Positions 41,213 to 50,106 of a stretch of 64,000 nucleotides of DNA are shown piece by piece. Each line of letters opens with the position of its first letter. Position 1 is the stretch's first letter. Location: NCBI RefSeq assembly GCF_900188005.1, contig NZ_FZNR01000024.1, forward strand, positions 61,148 through 125,147. The letters are read 5' to 3'. Under the pieces are notes generated by a model. It worked only from the letters and a program-made list of their open reading frames with translations. It searched no databases and was not told where the DNA came from. The position numbers and the translations under genes are program-made. This DNA is from Actinoplanes regularis (GTDB lineage Bacteria; Actinomycetota; Actinomycetes; Mycobacteriales; Micromonosporaceae).

Positions 41213-43018
41213 GTGAGCACGTTCGAAAACGAGGACACGCTGTCGCGGGTGCCGTTGCCCGCGCTGGAGGACACCTGCACCCGGCTCCTCGAGTGGTGTG
41301 CACCGCTGCTGACGGCGGAAGAGTTCGCCGACACCGAGGCCGCGGTACGGGAGTTCGGACGGCCCGATGGTCCGGGGCCGAAGCTGCACGCCGATCTGGT
41401 GCGGTACAACGCGGATCCGGCCACGCACAGCTGGTTGGACGCGTTCTGGCCGGCGCGCTACCTCGGTCGCCGGGACCGGATCGCGTTGAACGCCAACTTC
41501 TTCTTCCTGTTCCGTGAAACGCCGTTGCACGGGCTCGCCGAGCCGCAGGTGGAGCGCGCGGCGGGGCTCATCGCCGCCGCCGTGAACTACAAGACTCAGC
41601 TCGACGACGAACGCATCCCGCCGATCGCGACTCGCGGGAAGCCGTTGTCGATGGAGCAGCACAAGTTCCTGTTCTCCACCACCCGCATCCCTGGGCCGGT
41701 GCAGGACACCGTCCGAGCGCCGTACAGCGACGAGTGGCCGGGCCCGTCGACGGCGCGGCACATCGTGGTATTCCAGCGCGGCAACGCGTTCCGGATGAAC
41801 GTGATCGGTCCGGACGGGCGCCCGTACTCCCTCGACGACCTGGCGGCCGGCCTGCGTGAGGTGCAGAAGGCCGGTGCCGCGCGGGCCACGACGGACACCG
41901 CGGCCGGTCATCTCACCACGATGGCCCGGGCCGAGTGGGCGGCGACCAGGGACCGGCTGGCGGCACTGGATCCCGGTAACGCGGCGACGCTGGACACCAT
42001 CGAGACGGCGCTGTTCTGCGTGTGCCTGGAGGACCTGACGCCGGCCGACGACCTGGCGGCCGGCGATCAGTTGCTGCACGGCGACAGCGGCAACCGGTGG
42101 TTCGACAAGGCGGTGTCGCTCATCGTGTTCGCCGACGGCACGGCCGGCATCAACGTCGAGCACTGCGAGCTGGACGGCACCACCATCCTCAGCTTCGTCG
42201 ACGCGCTGCTCGCCACGTCGCCCGAGGAGCACGCCGCGAAGTCGGGTGCGGCGGCGCAGGGGGTGCCGGCGATCGAACCGGTCACGTTCGTGCTCGACGA
42301 CGCGCTGCGGGCCGACATCGCCGCCGCGGCACGGTCGTTCGCCCAATACGGCGCGGACACCGCCACCGCGACCCTGTCCTTCGACGAGTTCGGGGTGGAC
42401 GAGGTCAAGCGGCTGCGGATGTCGCCGGACGCGTTCGTGCAGATGGCTTACCAGCTCGCGCACAAGCGGGCCAAAGGCCTCATCGGTGCTACGTACGAGT
42501 CCATCGCCACCCGCCAGTACCGGCGGGGACGGACCGAGGCGATGCGCGTCGTCACGCCCGAGGTGCTGCGGTTCGTATCCACGATCGACGACCCCGCCGC
42601 GTCACCCGACCAGCGGCGGGCAGCGTTCCGGGCCGCGGCCGACAAGCATGTCGAACGGGCGAAGCAGTGCCAGGCCGGTGCGGCACCGGAGCAGCACCTG
42701 TGGCAGCTGCAGCTGATTCAGAAGGGGCGTGGGCTCGCGCTCGGCGTGCCCGAGTCGCCCCGGCTGTACGAGACGCCGGGGTGGCTCACGATGCGCGATG
42801 ACTACCTGAGCACCAGCTCGGCGCCGTCGACCAGCATCCGCTACTTCGGGTTCGGGGCCACCAGCAGTCGCTGCATCGGGATCGCGTACGTACTGCTGCC
42901 GGACCGGTTCAACCTGTACCTCAGCACACCTCGCCCGGTCGCCGGCATGATGTACACGTTTGCCGACCGGCTCCGCGAAGCGTTGCGTGAGCTGCGCGAC
43001 CTTCTCGACGAGCAGTAG
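41213..43018 (+). CDS. Choline/carnitine O-acyltransferase family protein
   Basis: 601 residues from GTG 41213. The family architecture is complete: LPALEDTCTRLLEWCAPLLTAEEF at the start, NFFFLFRETP, and the catalytic His317 in INVEHCELDGTTI. QLIQKGRGLALG, a STSSAPSTSIRYFGFGATSSRCIGIAYVLLPDRFNLYLST stretch and a C-terminal helix follow. Family enzymes move acyl groups between CoA and the hydroxyl of carnitine or choline. They are common in eukaryotes and rare in bacteria. With an upstream hydroxylase and methyltransferase, the acceptor may be a hydroxylated quaternary amine made by the operon. Confidence 0.93.
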   Translation: MSTFENEDTLSRVPLPALEDTCTRLLEWCAPLLTAEEFADTEAAVREFGRPDGPGPKLHADLVRYNADPATHSWLDAFWPARYLGRRDRIALNANFFFLFRETPLHGLAEPQVERAAGLIAAAVNYKTQLDDERIPPIATRGKPLSMEQHKFLFSTTRIPGPVQDTVRAPYSDEWPGPSTARHIVVFQRGNAFRMNVIGPDGRPYSLDDLAAGLREVQKAGAARATTDTAAGHLTTMARAEWAATRDRLAALDPGNAATLDTIETALFCVCLEDLTPADDLAAGDQLLHGDSGNRWFDKAVSLIVFADGTAGINVEHCELDGTTILSFVDALLATSPEEHAAKSGAAAQGVPAIEPVTFVLDDALRADIAAAARSFAQYGADTATATLSFDEFGVDEVKRLRMSPDAFVQMAYQLAHKRAKGLIGATYESIATRQYRRGRTEAMRVVTPEVLRFVSTIDDPAASPDQRRAAFRAAADKHVERAKQCQAGAAPEQHLWQLQLIQKGRGLALGVPESPRLYETPGWLTMRDDYLSTSSAPSTSIRYFGFGATSSRCIGIAYVLLPDRFNLYLSTPRPVAGMMYTFADRLREALRELRDLLDEQ

Positions 43019-43429
43019 CCCGGGTCACGGGTCCGCCGCAAGCCGTTCGATCTCCGCGATCTGATGGCCGGCTTGACGGCGGACCCGTTCCCGCAGATGC
43101 TCCATCTCCCGGTACGCACCGGTGTTGTTGCCCTTCGCCGGAGCGTCGACGCTCAGGTGGTACCAGACGTCGGGCACCACCGGCGGCACCATCACGCCGG
43201 CGACTCGCTGCCGCTGAGCTACTGCGACAGCGTGCTCTGCTCCGACCACCGCATCTTCCACGGCTGGACCGACCTGCTCCTCGGGTGACCCGAGCGGTCG
43301 CGGTGGGCCGATCCAGCCCGCCGCGACCACCCGCTCCGATCAGGAGTCGCGGATCGCCGGAGGAACTCGTCGACCTTTCCGCCCCCGACCACGTCGGACG
43401 ATCATGAAGATCAGAACGGCGAAGCGCGC
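43019..43429. other. Intergenic stretch, possible gene debris
   Basis: About 410 bases between convergent genes. Short open frames on both strands (about 75-100 residues) look protein-like in places, but none has a start, length or motif that I can support. No terminator hairpin was recognised. Confidence 0.4.
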
Positions 43430-44521
43430 TCAGATGCTCGACGAGAAGCTCGCCGTGAGGCCGCTGTTGACTGGCAGGCCGGCGTTGTCGAAACAGGCCA
43501 CCGGCAGCAGCGCGTCACCCAGGTTGTCCGTCCAGAGGTCGCGGATGGTGCAGTACGACGGCCCGTCGCCGAATGCGGTCACCTGTGCGTGGGTCTCCTT
43601 CTGGTGCAGGACCGGGTACTTCACCTCGTACACGCCGATGCCGAGGGAGCCGATGCCGTTGGCGCCGACACCCAGCGGGTACTGGTAGTTGGTGGTGCCG
43701 CCGCCGGGCTGGGCGATGTACCCGAAGTACTTCGGCGGGGCGAACGCCGCGTAGACCGAGCGCTCCCGGTGGAACGAGGCGGTGAAGTCGCTGTTGAGCG
43801 CCGCTCCGGTGGCCGGGTCGTGGCAGGTGACGTAGGCGAGCACGTCGGAGCCGGAGGCACCCCAGCGCAGGATCTTGCACCGGCGCGGTTGCGCGTTCGG
43901 CTGCTGTGCGGTGACCTGGATGTCGCCGGAGAGCCCGGCCGGCGTACCGACGCCGTTGAACCGGACGAGGTAGACACCGACCGCGACCCCGGTCACCGTC
44001 ACCGCGCCGCCGCTCGAGTTGTACGACTGACCGACCAGGCCGGAGATCGCCTGCACGGACGCGTAGCCGCCCGCGCCGGCCGGCAGGACGCCGGAGTTCA
44101 CGTTCCAGAGGACGGTGAACGGGGTGTCGGCGGGGCCGCCGCCGGGCTTGAAGCACTGCACGTCGATGACCTCGTCGGGCGCCGACGCGTACCATCGGAC
44201 GATCTCGCAGAACCGGCCGTCGCGGGCGACCGCGGTGACGTGGACGTTGCCACGCGAGCCGAACGCGATGTTCGGGAACCGGACCAGGAACCGGCCGGTG
44301 GCGATCTTCCCGCCGGTGGCGAGCGGGCCGGGCACCCAGCTGCCGAACTGGTACGGCGCTGGTAGCGGGGTCCACGCCGGAACGGTCGGATCCTTGATGT
44401 ACGCGAACCCGAATCGGTCCGGAGTGGCGGCCGCAGCGGGAGCACCCGGTGCGATCAGCAGCAGTGCCGTCGCGAGTGCGGTGGCGTAGACGGCAACGAG
44501 GCGGCGCGGACGGGAAAACAT
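43430..44521 (-). CDS. Secreted three-repeat protein of unknown function
   Basis: 363 residues from ATG 44519-44521. A Sec signal peptide opens it (RPRRLVAVYATALATALLLIAPGAPAAAA-TP). The mature protein consists of three repeats of about 100 residues. Each has a YLVRF/FLVRF/YEVKY strand, a VTA strand, a C-x-I-x-x-W/L motif, a second Cys 17-18 residues on, and an ending such as SDFTASF. Paired Cys suggest one disulfide per repeat. I know no function for this family; similar beta-rich exported proteins are frequent in actinomycetes. Confidence 0.78.
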   Translation of the reverse strand: MFSRPRRLVAVYATALATALLLIAPGAPAAAATPDRFGFAYIKDPTVPAWTPLPAPYQFGSWVPGPLATGGKIATGRFLVRFPNIAFGSRGNVHVTAVARDGRFCEIVRWYASAPDEVIDVQCFKPGGGPADTPFTVLWNVNSGVLPAGAGGYASVQAISGLVGQSYNSSGGAVTVTGVAVGVYLVRFNGVGTPAGLSGDIQVTAQQPNAQPRRCKILRWGASGSDVLAYVTCHDPATGAALNSDFTASFHRERSVYAAFAPPKYFGYIAQPGGGTTNYQYPLGVGANGIGSLGIGVYEVKYPVLHQKETHAQVTAFGDGPSYCTIRDLWTDNLGDALLPVACFDNAGLPVNSGLTASFSSSI

Positions 44522-45437
44522 CGGATCTCCAATCGACGTTGACCGATGGTTTGGCCACTCTCCCCCAGCCGCCTGGCACGCGCAGTCAGTTGCGGTACAG
44601 ATACCCGCGCAGCGGGCACCCTGCGGCGGGCCCACCGCGTGACGATCACGTACGGCCGCCGGCAGCAGATCGCCGAGGCAATCATGGCAAGCAGAGGTCC
44701 CGGTGGTGGTGAGTCTGACTCGCGCGACCGCCTGGCCGTTCAGATGGAGATTCACCCCGGCCGACCTCGGACCCTGACGGCCCGGATCGAGCGGCACCGG
44801 CTGCTCATCGCCGGCATCAGAGAGCAGCGGAGCAACCTGCTCAAGATGGGCCGCGGAGCAACGACAGCAGTCAGGTCGAGTGGGCATTCGACCAGCTCAA
44901 ACAGATCCAGCCACGACTATCCGGTACGACGAGCTCGAATACCGCCGCGGGCAACGGCAACCACTGACTCGATCATGATTCGCCGCCGCGAAACCGGGCT
45001 GAAGCGGACCCCGATCCACAAGATGCGCGCCAGGGCCGTCCGCGCCCAAAACTTCTGTAAAGTTACTTGACTGAAGCCGGACGCCTTGGCATGCTGATCA
45101 TCGACGCATTTGATCATGCGCTCCGCAGAGCTGCGGAATGTTAACGGGATGCGTGTCACATTCTTGAGACGGGGGTCGACGAATGGACGAGTGCTCGGAC
45201 CCTCGCGGACGCTACGGGGACCGTTAGTTAACAAATCATCAGTCTCAATATTTGAGATTTCCTCTGCCCTGTTCAAAGGGGCATTCTAAAGCCGTGCCAG
45301 AGAACCGCCGCATGCGTCGGCGGAATGCGTTCACACTTCTCTGTGGCGCGCGGAGCCCGCAATATCAGTGCGGATGATGCTGCCTGCCAGGTGGCCGTCC
45401 CTGCGCATTCCGTGGGCTGTTGGCGGATAGGAGGTTT
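44522..45437. other. Long intergenic region upstream of the NRPS-like operon
   Basis: About 900 bases. Open frames at 44546-45070 (+) and 44917-45276 (-) have no recognisable domain and unusual composition, so they are not called. The part from 45060 is AT-richer than its surroundings and holds palindromes, which fits a promoter/control region for the operon that starts near 45438. Confidence 0.5.
45243..45257. promoter_or_regulatory. Palindrome in the control region of the NRPS-like operon
   Basis: TCTCAA-TAT-TTGAGA is a perfect inverted repeat in an AT-rich patch about 180 bases upstream of the first operon gene. A related CTTGAGAC half-site lies near 45164. It may be an operator for an unlinked regulator, as no regulator gene is in the operon. 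Confidence 0.4.
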
Positions 45438-46907
45438 GTGTCCAACGTGCAAAGAAATCTGATGAGACAAGAAGCGGAGTCAGTCGTGCATGGGGCCGAG
45501 TGCATTTCCTCGAACAGTGCCGTCGACCTGTGGGCCCGGCTGGCCCTCCCGGCGGCGGCTCCCGAGCCGCATGCCGAGCCGGTCGACGCGCCGGGCCTGC
45601 GCCTTGCCCTGTCCCTGTTGGCTGAGGGCGTGCTGACCGGCCACGCCGACCGGTCCCGCGGCGCCGACGCGCGGGCGGTGCCGTCGGCCGGGGCCGTCTA
45701 CCCGTACGAATTCGCCGTGCTCGCCCTGGAGAACGGCGAGCCGACGGCCTTCCGCGTGGACGTCGATCGCCGTGCCTGCGCCCGTGTGGCCGCCGGTGCT
45801 CCGGTCGCCGCCGCGCTGGACGCGTCACTGCTGGCCATTCCGGAGGACGGCGGAGCGCTCGTGCTCATCCTCACCCGGCCCTGGCTGTCGATGCGCAAGT
45901 ACGGCGATCGTGGCTACCTTTACGCCCAGCTCGACGCGGGACACGCGGCCGGAAGCCTCGCTCTGACCGCGACCGGGCGCGGCGCTGCGGGAGTGCTGCG
46001 ACTGCGTTTTCCGAGGGAGCCGCTCTCGGACCTGCTGGAGACGGACGAGAACTGCCGGCAGATCCACTCCGCCTTCCTGGCGCGGGCGGGCTCATCGGAC
46101 GACGAGTGGACCGGCTGGACCGTGCACGACGCCACCGACCGGGAGATGCGCGGGCCCGTCTGGCGTTCCTGGTTGGAGAGCGCATGCTGGGACTCGCTCG
46201 TCGACTGGCCCGAGGACGCCGACTCGCCGAGCCCGCGGACGACCTCCGCACCGCTCGCGCGGATCCGTGCGGGCCGACAGCTGCCGGAGGAGAAGCGCGG
46301 ACTGGGCGCCGCGGCCGGATGGCCGGAGCTGATCAGGACGCGTGCCTCCAGCAAGGCCTTCACCGGCGAGCCCGTGTCCGCCGAGGCCGTCTGGCGGGCG
46401 GTCTCCGCCCTGTCGACGCCGCTGGAGACCGACCTTCCCGACGTCTCGTCGCTGTCCGCCACTCTGGTCGTGCGCACGACGACAGAACCCGGGCAGGACG
46501 CGGTGTACCGGCTGGACACCGGTGAGCGCCAGGCGGTGCCGCTGCCGTCCGACGACGAGGTGGCCCGTGCCTGCATGCAGCAGCGTGCCCTCGCCGGGGC
46601 CGCGGCCGTCCTGCTGCTGCACGTGCCGCGTGGCTCGCTCGCGGGAGCGAATCCACCCGGGCACGGTGGGAGCCTGCGTGAGCTCACGTTCCGCTGTGGT
46701 GTTCTGGGACAGCTGCTGTACCTGGGTGCCAACCGCGCGTCGGTCGGAGTGACCGGGGTCGGCGGCTTCGACACGCCCTTGTGGCGTACGTTGGCAGGGC
46801 TCCCGGAGGGTGACGAGATCCTCTACGCCCTGCTGCTCGGCAGCCTGGACGACTCGGGCGTCAAGCTGGACCGGCTTGCCATGGCGTACGCCCAGAACGA
46901 GCGGTGA
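45438..46907 (+). CDS. Tandem nitroreductase/SagB-like flavin oxidoreductase
   Basis: About 489 residues. AGGAGG lies at 45429-45434; GTG 45438 or GTG 45447 is the likely start, and the choice is open. Two copies of an FMN nitroreductase-like domain appear. The first has ADARAVPSAGAVYPYEFAVLAL (SagB-like VPSAGAxYP motif) at about residues 75-95, and the second has IRTRASSKAFTGEPVSAEAVWRAV near residue 300, ending with ELTFRCGVLGQLLYLGANRASVGVTGVGGF. Such double-domain oxidases occur with azole or NRPS pathways, where they dehydrogenate carrier-bound or cyclised intermediates. The stop overlaps the next gene by four bases. Confidence 0.8.
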   Translation: MSNVQRNLMRQEAESVVHGAECISSNSAVDLWARLALPAAAPEPHAEPVDAPGLRLALSLLAEGVLTGHADRSRGADARAVPSAGAVYPYEFAVLALENGEPTAFRVDVDRRACARVAAGAPVAAALDASLLAIPEDGGALVLILTRPWLSMRKYGDRGYLYAQLDAGHAAGSLALTATGRGAAGVLRLRFPREPLSDLLETDENCRQIHSAFLARAGSSDDEWTGWTVHDATDREMRGPVWRSWLESACWDSLVDWPEDADSPSPRTTSAPLARIRAGRQLPEEKRGLGAAAGWPELIRTRASSKAFTGEPVSAEAVWRAVSALSTPLETDLPDVSSLSATLVVRTTTEPGQDAVYRLDTGERQAVPLPSDDEVARACMQQRALAGAAAVLLLHVPRGSLAGANPPGHGGSLRELTFRCGVLGQLLYLGANRASVGVTGVGGFDTPLWRTLAGLPEGDEILYALLLGSLDDSGVKLDRLAMAYAQNER

Positions 46908-48352
46908 GCCCAGTGCCCGCTGTGCTTACGAATGTCTTCACCGGCCTTCTCGACGGCCGTGGTGACCGCGTCGCGGTCACCGACGCCGACGGTTCGGTCG
47001 GGTACACGGAACTCGCCGACCGGGCCCGCGCCGCCGCGGCGCGGATCGCCCCGCACGCCGTTCCGGGCGAGCGGCTGCGCGTCGGCCTCTACGCCACCAA
47101 TTCCATCGACTACGTGGTCTGTTACCTGGCGACCCTGTTCGCGGGTGCGGTGCCGTTCCTGGCCGACTCGGCATTCGGTCCCTTCGAACTCTCCCGCATC
47201 GCTGAGGACTGTGGGCTCGACCTGCTGATCCACGCTCCGGGAGCGGACGTCCGGTCGATCGCGGAGGAGGCACCCACCCACCACGGCGAGTTGGGCGCCC
47301 TCGGGCTCAGCCGACTCCGTCGCGATGGCAGGCCCCGTCCGGAGCTACTGGACGACACCGAAGTGTGCCGGTTCACCTCCGGCTCCACCGGGCGGCCCAA
47401 CTGCATCGCGTTCTCTGGCGCGGCCGTCTCCGCCGCCGCCTCCAACTGGGCGAAGGGGACCGGGCTCTCCGCCGACGACCGGATCGCCTGTCTGGCCGCG
47501 CTCTCCAACGGACTGGCCTTCAACACCTCGCTGCTGGCGGCCTTCCTGCACGGCGCCTCACTGCACCTGTCCCAGGGACTGCCCACCGCTTCCCGGGTCG
47601 TGCGTCTGCTGGAGAACACGGGCGCCACCCGGCTCGTGGCCTTCCCGGCACTGTACGAGTCGATCGTGCGGCGGGCACCCCGGAACGGCTTCGCCAGCGT
47701 CCGCACCGCGATCTCCTCCGGGGCGCCGCTGCGCGAGACGGTGCGCGAGGAGTTCACCCGGATCACCGGGGTGCCGATCCACAACTACTACGGGGTCGCC
47801 GAGACCGGGCCACTGACCTACGCCCCCGACGCGGACGGTGGCGGACTCGGAAAGCCCCTGCCCGGCGTGGACCTGCGCGCGGACGAGCACGGCATCCGGG
47901 TCAGGAGCCAGTCGATGGGCTCGCACTACCTCAACGCGCCGGGGGTCTTCGAGCAGCGCATCGATGCCGAGGGGTACTACCGCACCGGTGACCAGGGGCA
48001 TCTGGTCGACGGCACGCTCCACCTGACCGGGCGCACCAGCCGGCTGGTCAACGCGGGAGGGCGCAAGATCGACCCGATCGAGATCGTCGAAGTGCTGCGC
48101 GGGGCACCCGGAGTGCTGGACGCCGTCGCCCTCGAGGCCGAGAACAAGCACGGCGAACCGGTCTTGGCCGCCGTCGTCGTCGCGGAACCCGGTGTGACCG
48201 CGCAGTTCCTGCGCACGCACTGCGCGGCGACGCTCCCCACCTTCAAAGTGCCCGCAATCCTCCGCCTGACGGACCGGATCCCGGCCAACTCGATCGGCAA
48301 GCCGTCCATCGAGCGCCTGCGACGCCTGCTCAGCGAATCGCCGAGCAACTGA
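46904..48352 (+). CDS. Free-standing AMP-dependent synthetase/adenylation enzyme
   Basis: 482 residues from GTG 46904. Core motifs of the adenylate-forming family are present: VCRFTSGSTGRPNCIAF (A3 phosphate loop, about residue 155), NYYGVAETGPLTY (A5), YYRTGDQGHLVDGTLHLTGRTSRLVNAGGRKIDP (A7-A8) and NSIGKPSIERL with the catalytic Lys (A10). It should activate a carboxylic or amino acid and load it on the carrier protein encoded 32 bases downstream. The substrate cannot be read reliably; it resembles small acyl/aryl-acid ligases more than modular NRPS A domains. Confidence 0.9.
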   Translation: MSPVPAVLTNVFTGLLDGRGDRVAVTDADGSVGYTELADRARAAAARIAPHAVPGERLRVGLYATNSIDYVVCYLATLFAGAVPFLADSAFGPFELSRIAEDCGLDLLIHAPGADVRSIAEEAPTHHGELGALGLSRLRRDGRPRPELLDDTEVCRFTSGSTGRPNCIAFSGAAVSAAASNWAKGTGLSADDRIACLAALSNGLAFNTSLLAAFLHGASLHLSQGLPTASRVVRLLENTGATRLVAFPALYESIVRRAPRNGFASVRTAISSGAPLRETVREEFTRITGVPIHNYYGVAETGPLTYAPDADGGGLGKPLPGVDLRADEHGIRVRSQSMGSHYLNAPGVFEQRIDAEGYYRTGDQGHLVDGTLHLTGRTSRLVNAGGRKIDPIEIVEVLRGAPGVLDAVALEAENKHGEPVLAAVVVAEPGVTAQFLRTHCAATLPTFKVPAILRLTDRIPANSIGKPSIERLRRLLSESPSN

Positions 48353-48384
48353 CCATCCCTTCGACACACAGGAAAGCGTTCCCC

Positions 48385-48648
48385 ATGGATTACAACTCGC
48401 TCCGCGCCAAGATCCTCGAACTCGCCATCGCGGCCGGTGACGGCAGTGTCTCCGCGGACGAACTGGCAAGCGTCAACTACTCGCTGCGCAACGTCGGATA
48501 CTCCTCGCTCTCCTACATGCGCCTGATCGACAGCATCGAGAACGAGGTGGGCGTCTATCTCGACCCGGAGGCCGACATCGAGCACTACGAGACCATCGAC
48601 TCCGTCACGGCCCTGGTGGTCGCCGGCGGGGCCGGCACCGGTGCCTGA
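48385..48648 (+). CDS. Free-standing acyl/peptidyl carrier protein
   Basis: 87 residues from ATG 48385, with AGGAAAG upstream. The phosphopantetheine region is LRNVGYSSLSYMRLIDSIENEVGVYLDPE; the Ser of SSL is the attachment site, with Ser replacing the usual Asp before it. The length and helical pattern match discrete carrier proteins. Eight bases overlap the next gene. It carries the intermediate for the dehydrogenases and condensation-like enzyme of the operon. Confidence 0.88.
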   Translation: MDYNSLRAKILELAIAAGDGSVSADELASVNYSLRNVGYSSLSYMRLIDSIENEVGVYLDPEADIEHYETIDSVTALVVAGGAGTGA

Positions 48649-49357
48649 CGCGCCAGAAGGCGACGGGCCCACGATCGGGATCGTCGGCCTCGGCCGGCTG
48701 GGATCGGCACTGCGGTCGGCCTGCCGGAGCGACGGCAGGAGGGTCACCCTGACGGCCTCCCGTCGTGGCGGCTGGTCCGCCGCAGCGGTGCCTGAGGTGC
48801 TCGTCGACGCCAGTGGCCCGGAGGCGCACGCCGACGTCCTCGACTACTGCGCCGGCCACCGGGTGCCGCTCGTCGCCTGCGTCTCCAACCTGACGGAACC
48901 GCAGTGGAAGGCGCTGGCAGAACTGGCCGAGGTGGTTCCGGTGGTCCGCGCCACCAACCTCTCCTTCGCCCACTACCTGCAGGTGCGCATCGCCGAGTTC
49001 ACCGCGGCCCTCACCACCGGCCGCTTCGAGACGACCACCACGGTCCGGGAGCGGCACCCGCTCGGCAAGGCACACCGCCCCAGTGGCAGCGCGCTGGCGC
49101 TGGCGGACACCTGGGCCGCGGCGAGCGGCCGAGCCGTGGCCGACATCGCCGACGAGCGGGCCGGACTCCCGGTCAGCGAACACGAGCTGACCCACACCTG
49201 GGGCGGCGAGTCGCTGCATGTGCGGCACCACGTCGCCGACTGGGCGGTGCCGGCCCGGGGTGCGCTGGCCGCCGCCGACTGGGCCCGCACCGCCGCGCCC
49301 GGCCTGGTCACCATGCGCACCGTCTACGACGACCTGACAGGAAGGACCACGACATGA
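48641..49357 (+). CDS. DapB-like (dihydrodipicolinate reductase family) enzyme
   Basis: 238 residues from GTG 48641. The N-terminal Rossmann fold has GIVGLGRLGSAL. The C-terminal domain has the DapB-type active-site stretch RERHPLGKAHRPSGSALALA, in which the catalytic His and Lys of the HHxxKxDxPSGTA motif are kept but the surrounding sequence differs. VLVDASGP and ATNLSFAHYLQ align with VxIDFT and NFSxGxxL. Rather than lysine biosynthesis, it probably reduces a cyclic imine or enamine in this pathway. It overlaps the carrier gene and the aldolase gene. Confidence 0.82.
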   Translation: MPDAPEGDGPTIGIVGLGRLGSALRSACRSDGRRVTLTASRRGGWSAAAVPEVLVDASGPEAHADVLDYCAGHRVPLVACVSNLTEPQWKALAELAEVVPVVRATNLSFAHYLQVRIAEFTAALTTGRFETTTTVRERHPLGKAHRPSGSALALADTWAAASGRAVADIADERAGLPVSEHELTHTWGGESLHVRHHVADWAVPARGALAAADWARTAAPGLVTMRTVYDDLTGRTTT

Positions 49358-50106
49358 CCGTCGACGAACCACGGCCGCTGACCCCGGCCGAACGCCGGCT
49401 CGTCCTTCAGGTGGCGATCGGCGCCCGGATGCTCTCCCTCGACGGGCACGACGACTTCAACCAGGGGCAGATCTCCGCCCGGATGCCCGGCCGGGACGAG
49501 TTCTTCATCAAGGGAGCACTCGTCGGCTTCGACGAGGCCGCCCCCGAGGACGTGGTCCGCTGCTCGGTGGACCACGCCCGTCCCGCGCCGGCCCTGGCGC
49601 CACCGGAGCTACCCCTGCACCAGGCCATCTACCAGGCCCGCCCGGACGTCAACGGCATCGTCCACAGCCACGCCCCGTACACCCTGCTGTTCGGCGCCAC
49701 CGACCTGCCGATGCGGCCGATCTCGCACGACGGCGCCTACTTCCGGGACCGGATCGGGCTGTTCACCGAGACGAGCAACACCGTCCTGGACATCGGGACC
49801 GGCGAGCACATCGCCAAGGACCTCGGCGACCATCCGGCCGTGCTGCTGCGCAACCACGGCGGAGTCGTCGTCGGCAAGAGCGTGCGGCATGCCGCGGTCT
49901 TCGCCCAGGTACTGGAGCGGGCCTGCCGCCTCCAGCTGACCGCGGAGGGCACCGGCGTGCCCTACCACTGGTCCTCTGATGTGGACGTCGCGGCCAAGCA
50001 CGACTTCATCTACGCCGACCTCTCGGTCCGCTCCTACTGGGACTACGCCGTCCGCCGAGTCGGCCGGCACTGGCCCGAGACCCGCGAATGGGAGATCTCT
50101 CGATGA
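49354..50106 (+). CDS. Class II aldolase/adducin-family protein
   Basis: 250 residues from ATG 49354, behind AGGAAGG. Metal ligands of the family are visible as GIVHSHAPYTLLF (H-x-H) and VLLRNHGGVVVG (His). FNQGQISARMPGRDEFFIKG is the phosphate/substrate-binding beginning. Members catalyse aldol cleavage or condensation, or decarboxylation/epimerisation with Zn. Within the operon it could form or break a C-C bond of a small building block. Ends overlap both neighbours. Confidence 0.9.
   Translation: MTVDEPRPLTPAERRLVLQVAIGARMLSLDGHDDFNQGQISARMPGRDEFFIKGALVGFDEAAPEDVVRCSVDHARPAPALAPPELPLHQAIYQARPDVNGIVHSHAPYTLLFGATDLPMRPISHDGAYFRDRIGLFTETSNTVLDIGTGEHIAKDLGDHPAVLLRNHGGVVVGKSVRHAAVFAQVLERACRLQLTAEGTGVPYHWSSDVDVAAKHDFIYADLSVRSYWDYAVRRVGRHWPETREWEISR

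Noticed and set aside
43025..43330. Minus-strand frame with a protein-like C-terminal part
   Set aside because: No start signal or family match; kept only as possible gene debris.
44546..45276. Open frames on both strands upstream of the NRPS-like operon
   Set aside because: No recognisable domain or ribosome site, odd composition, and the region looks like a control region.
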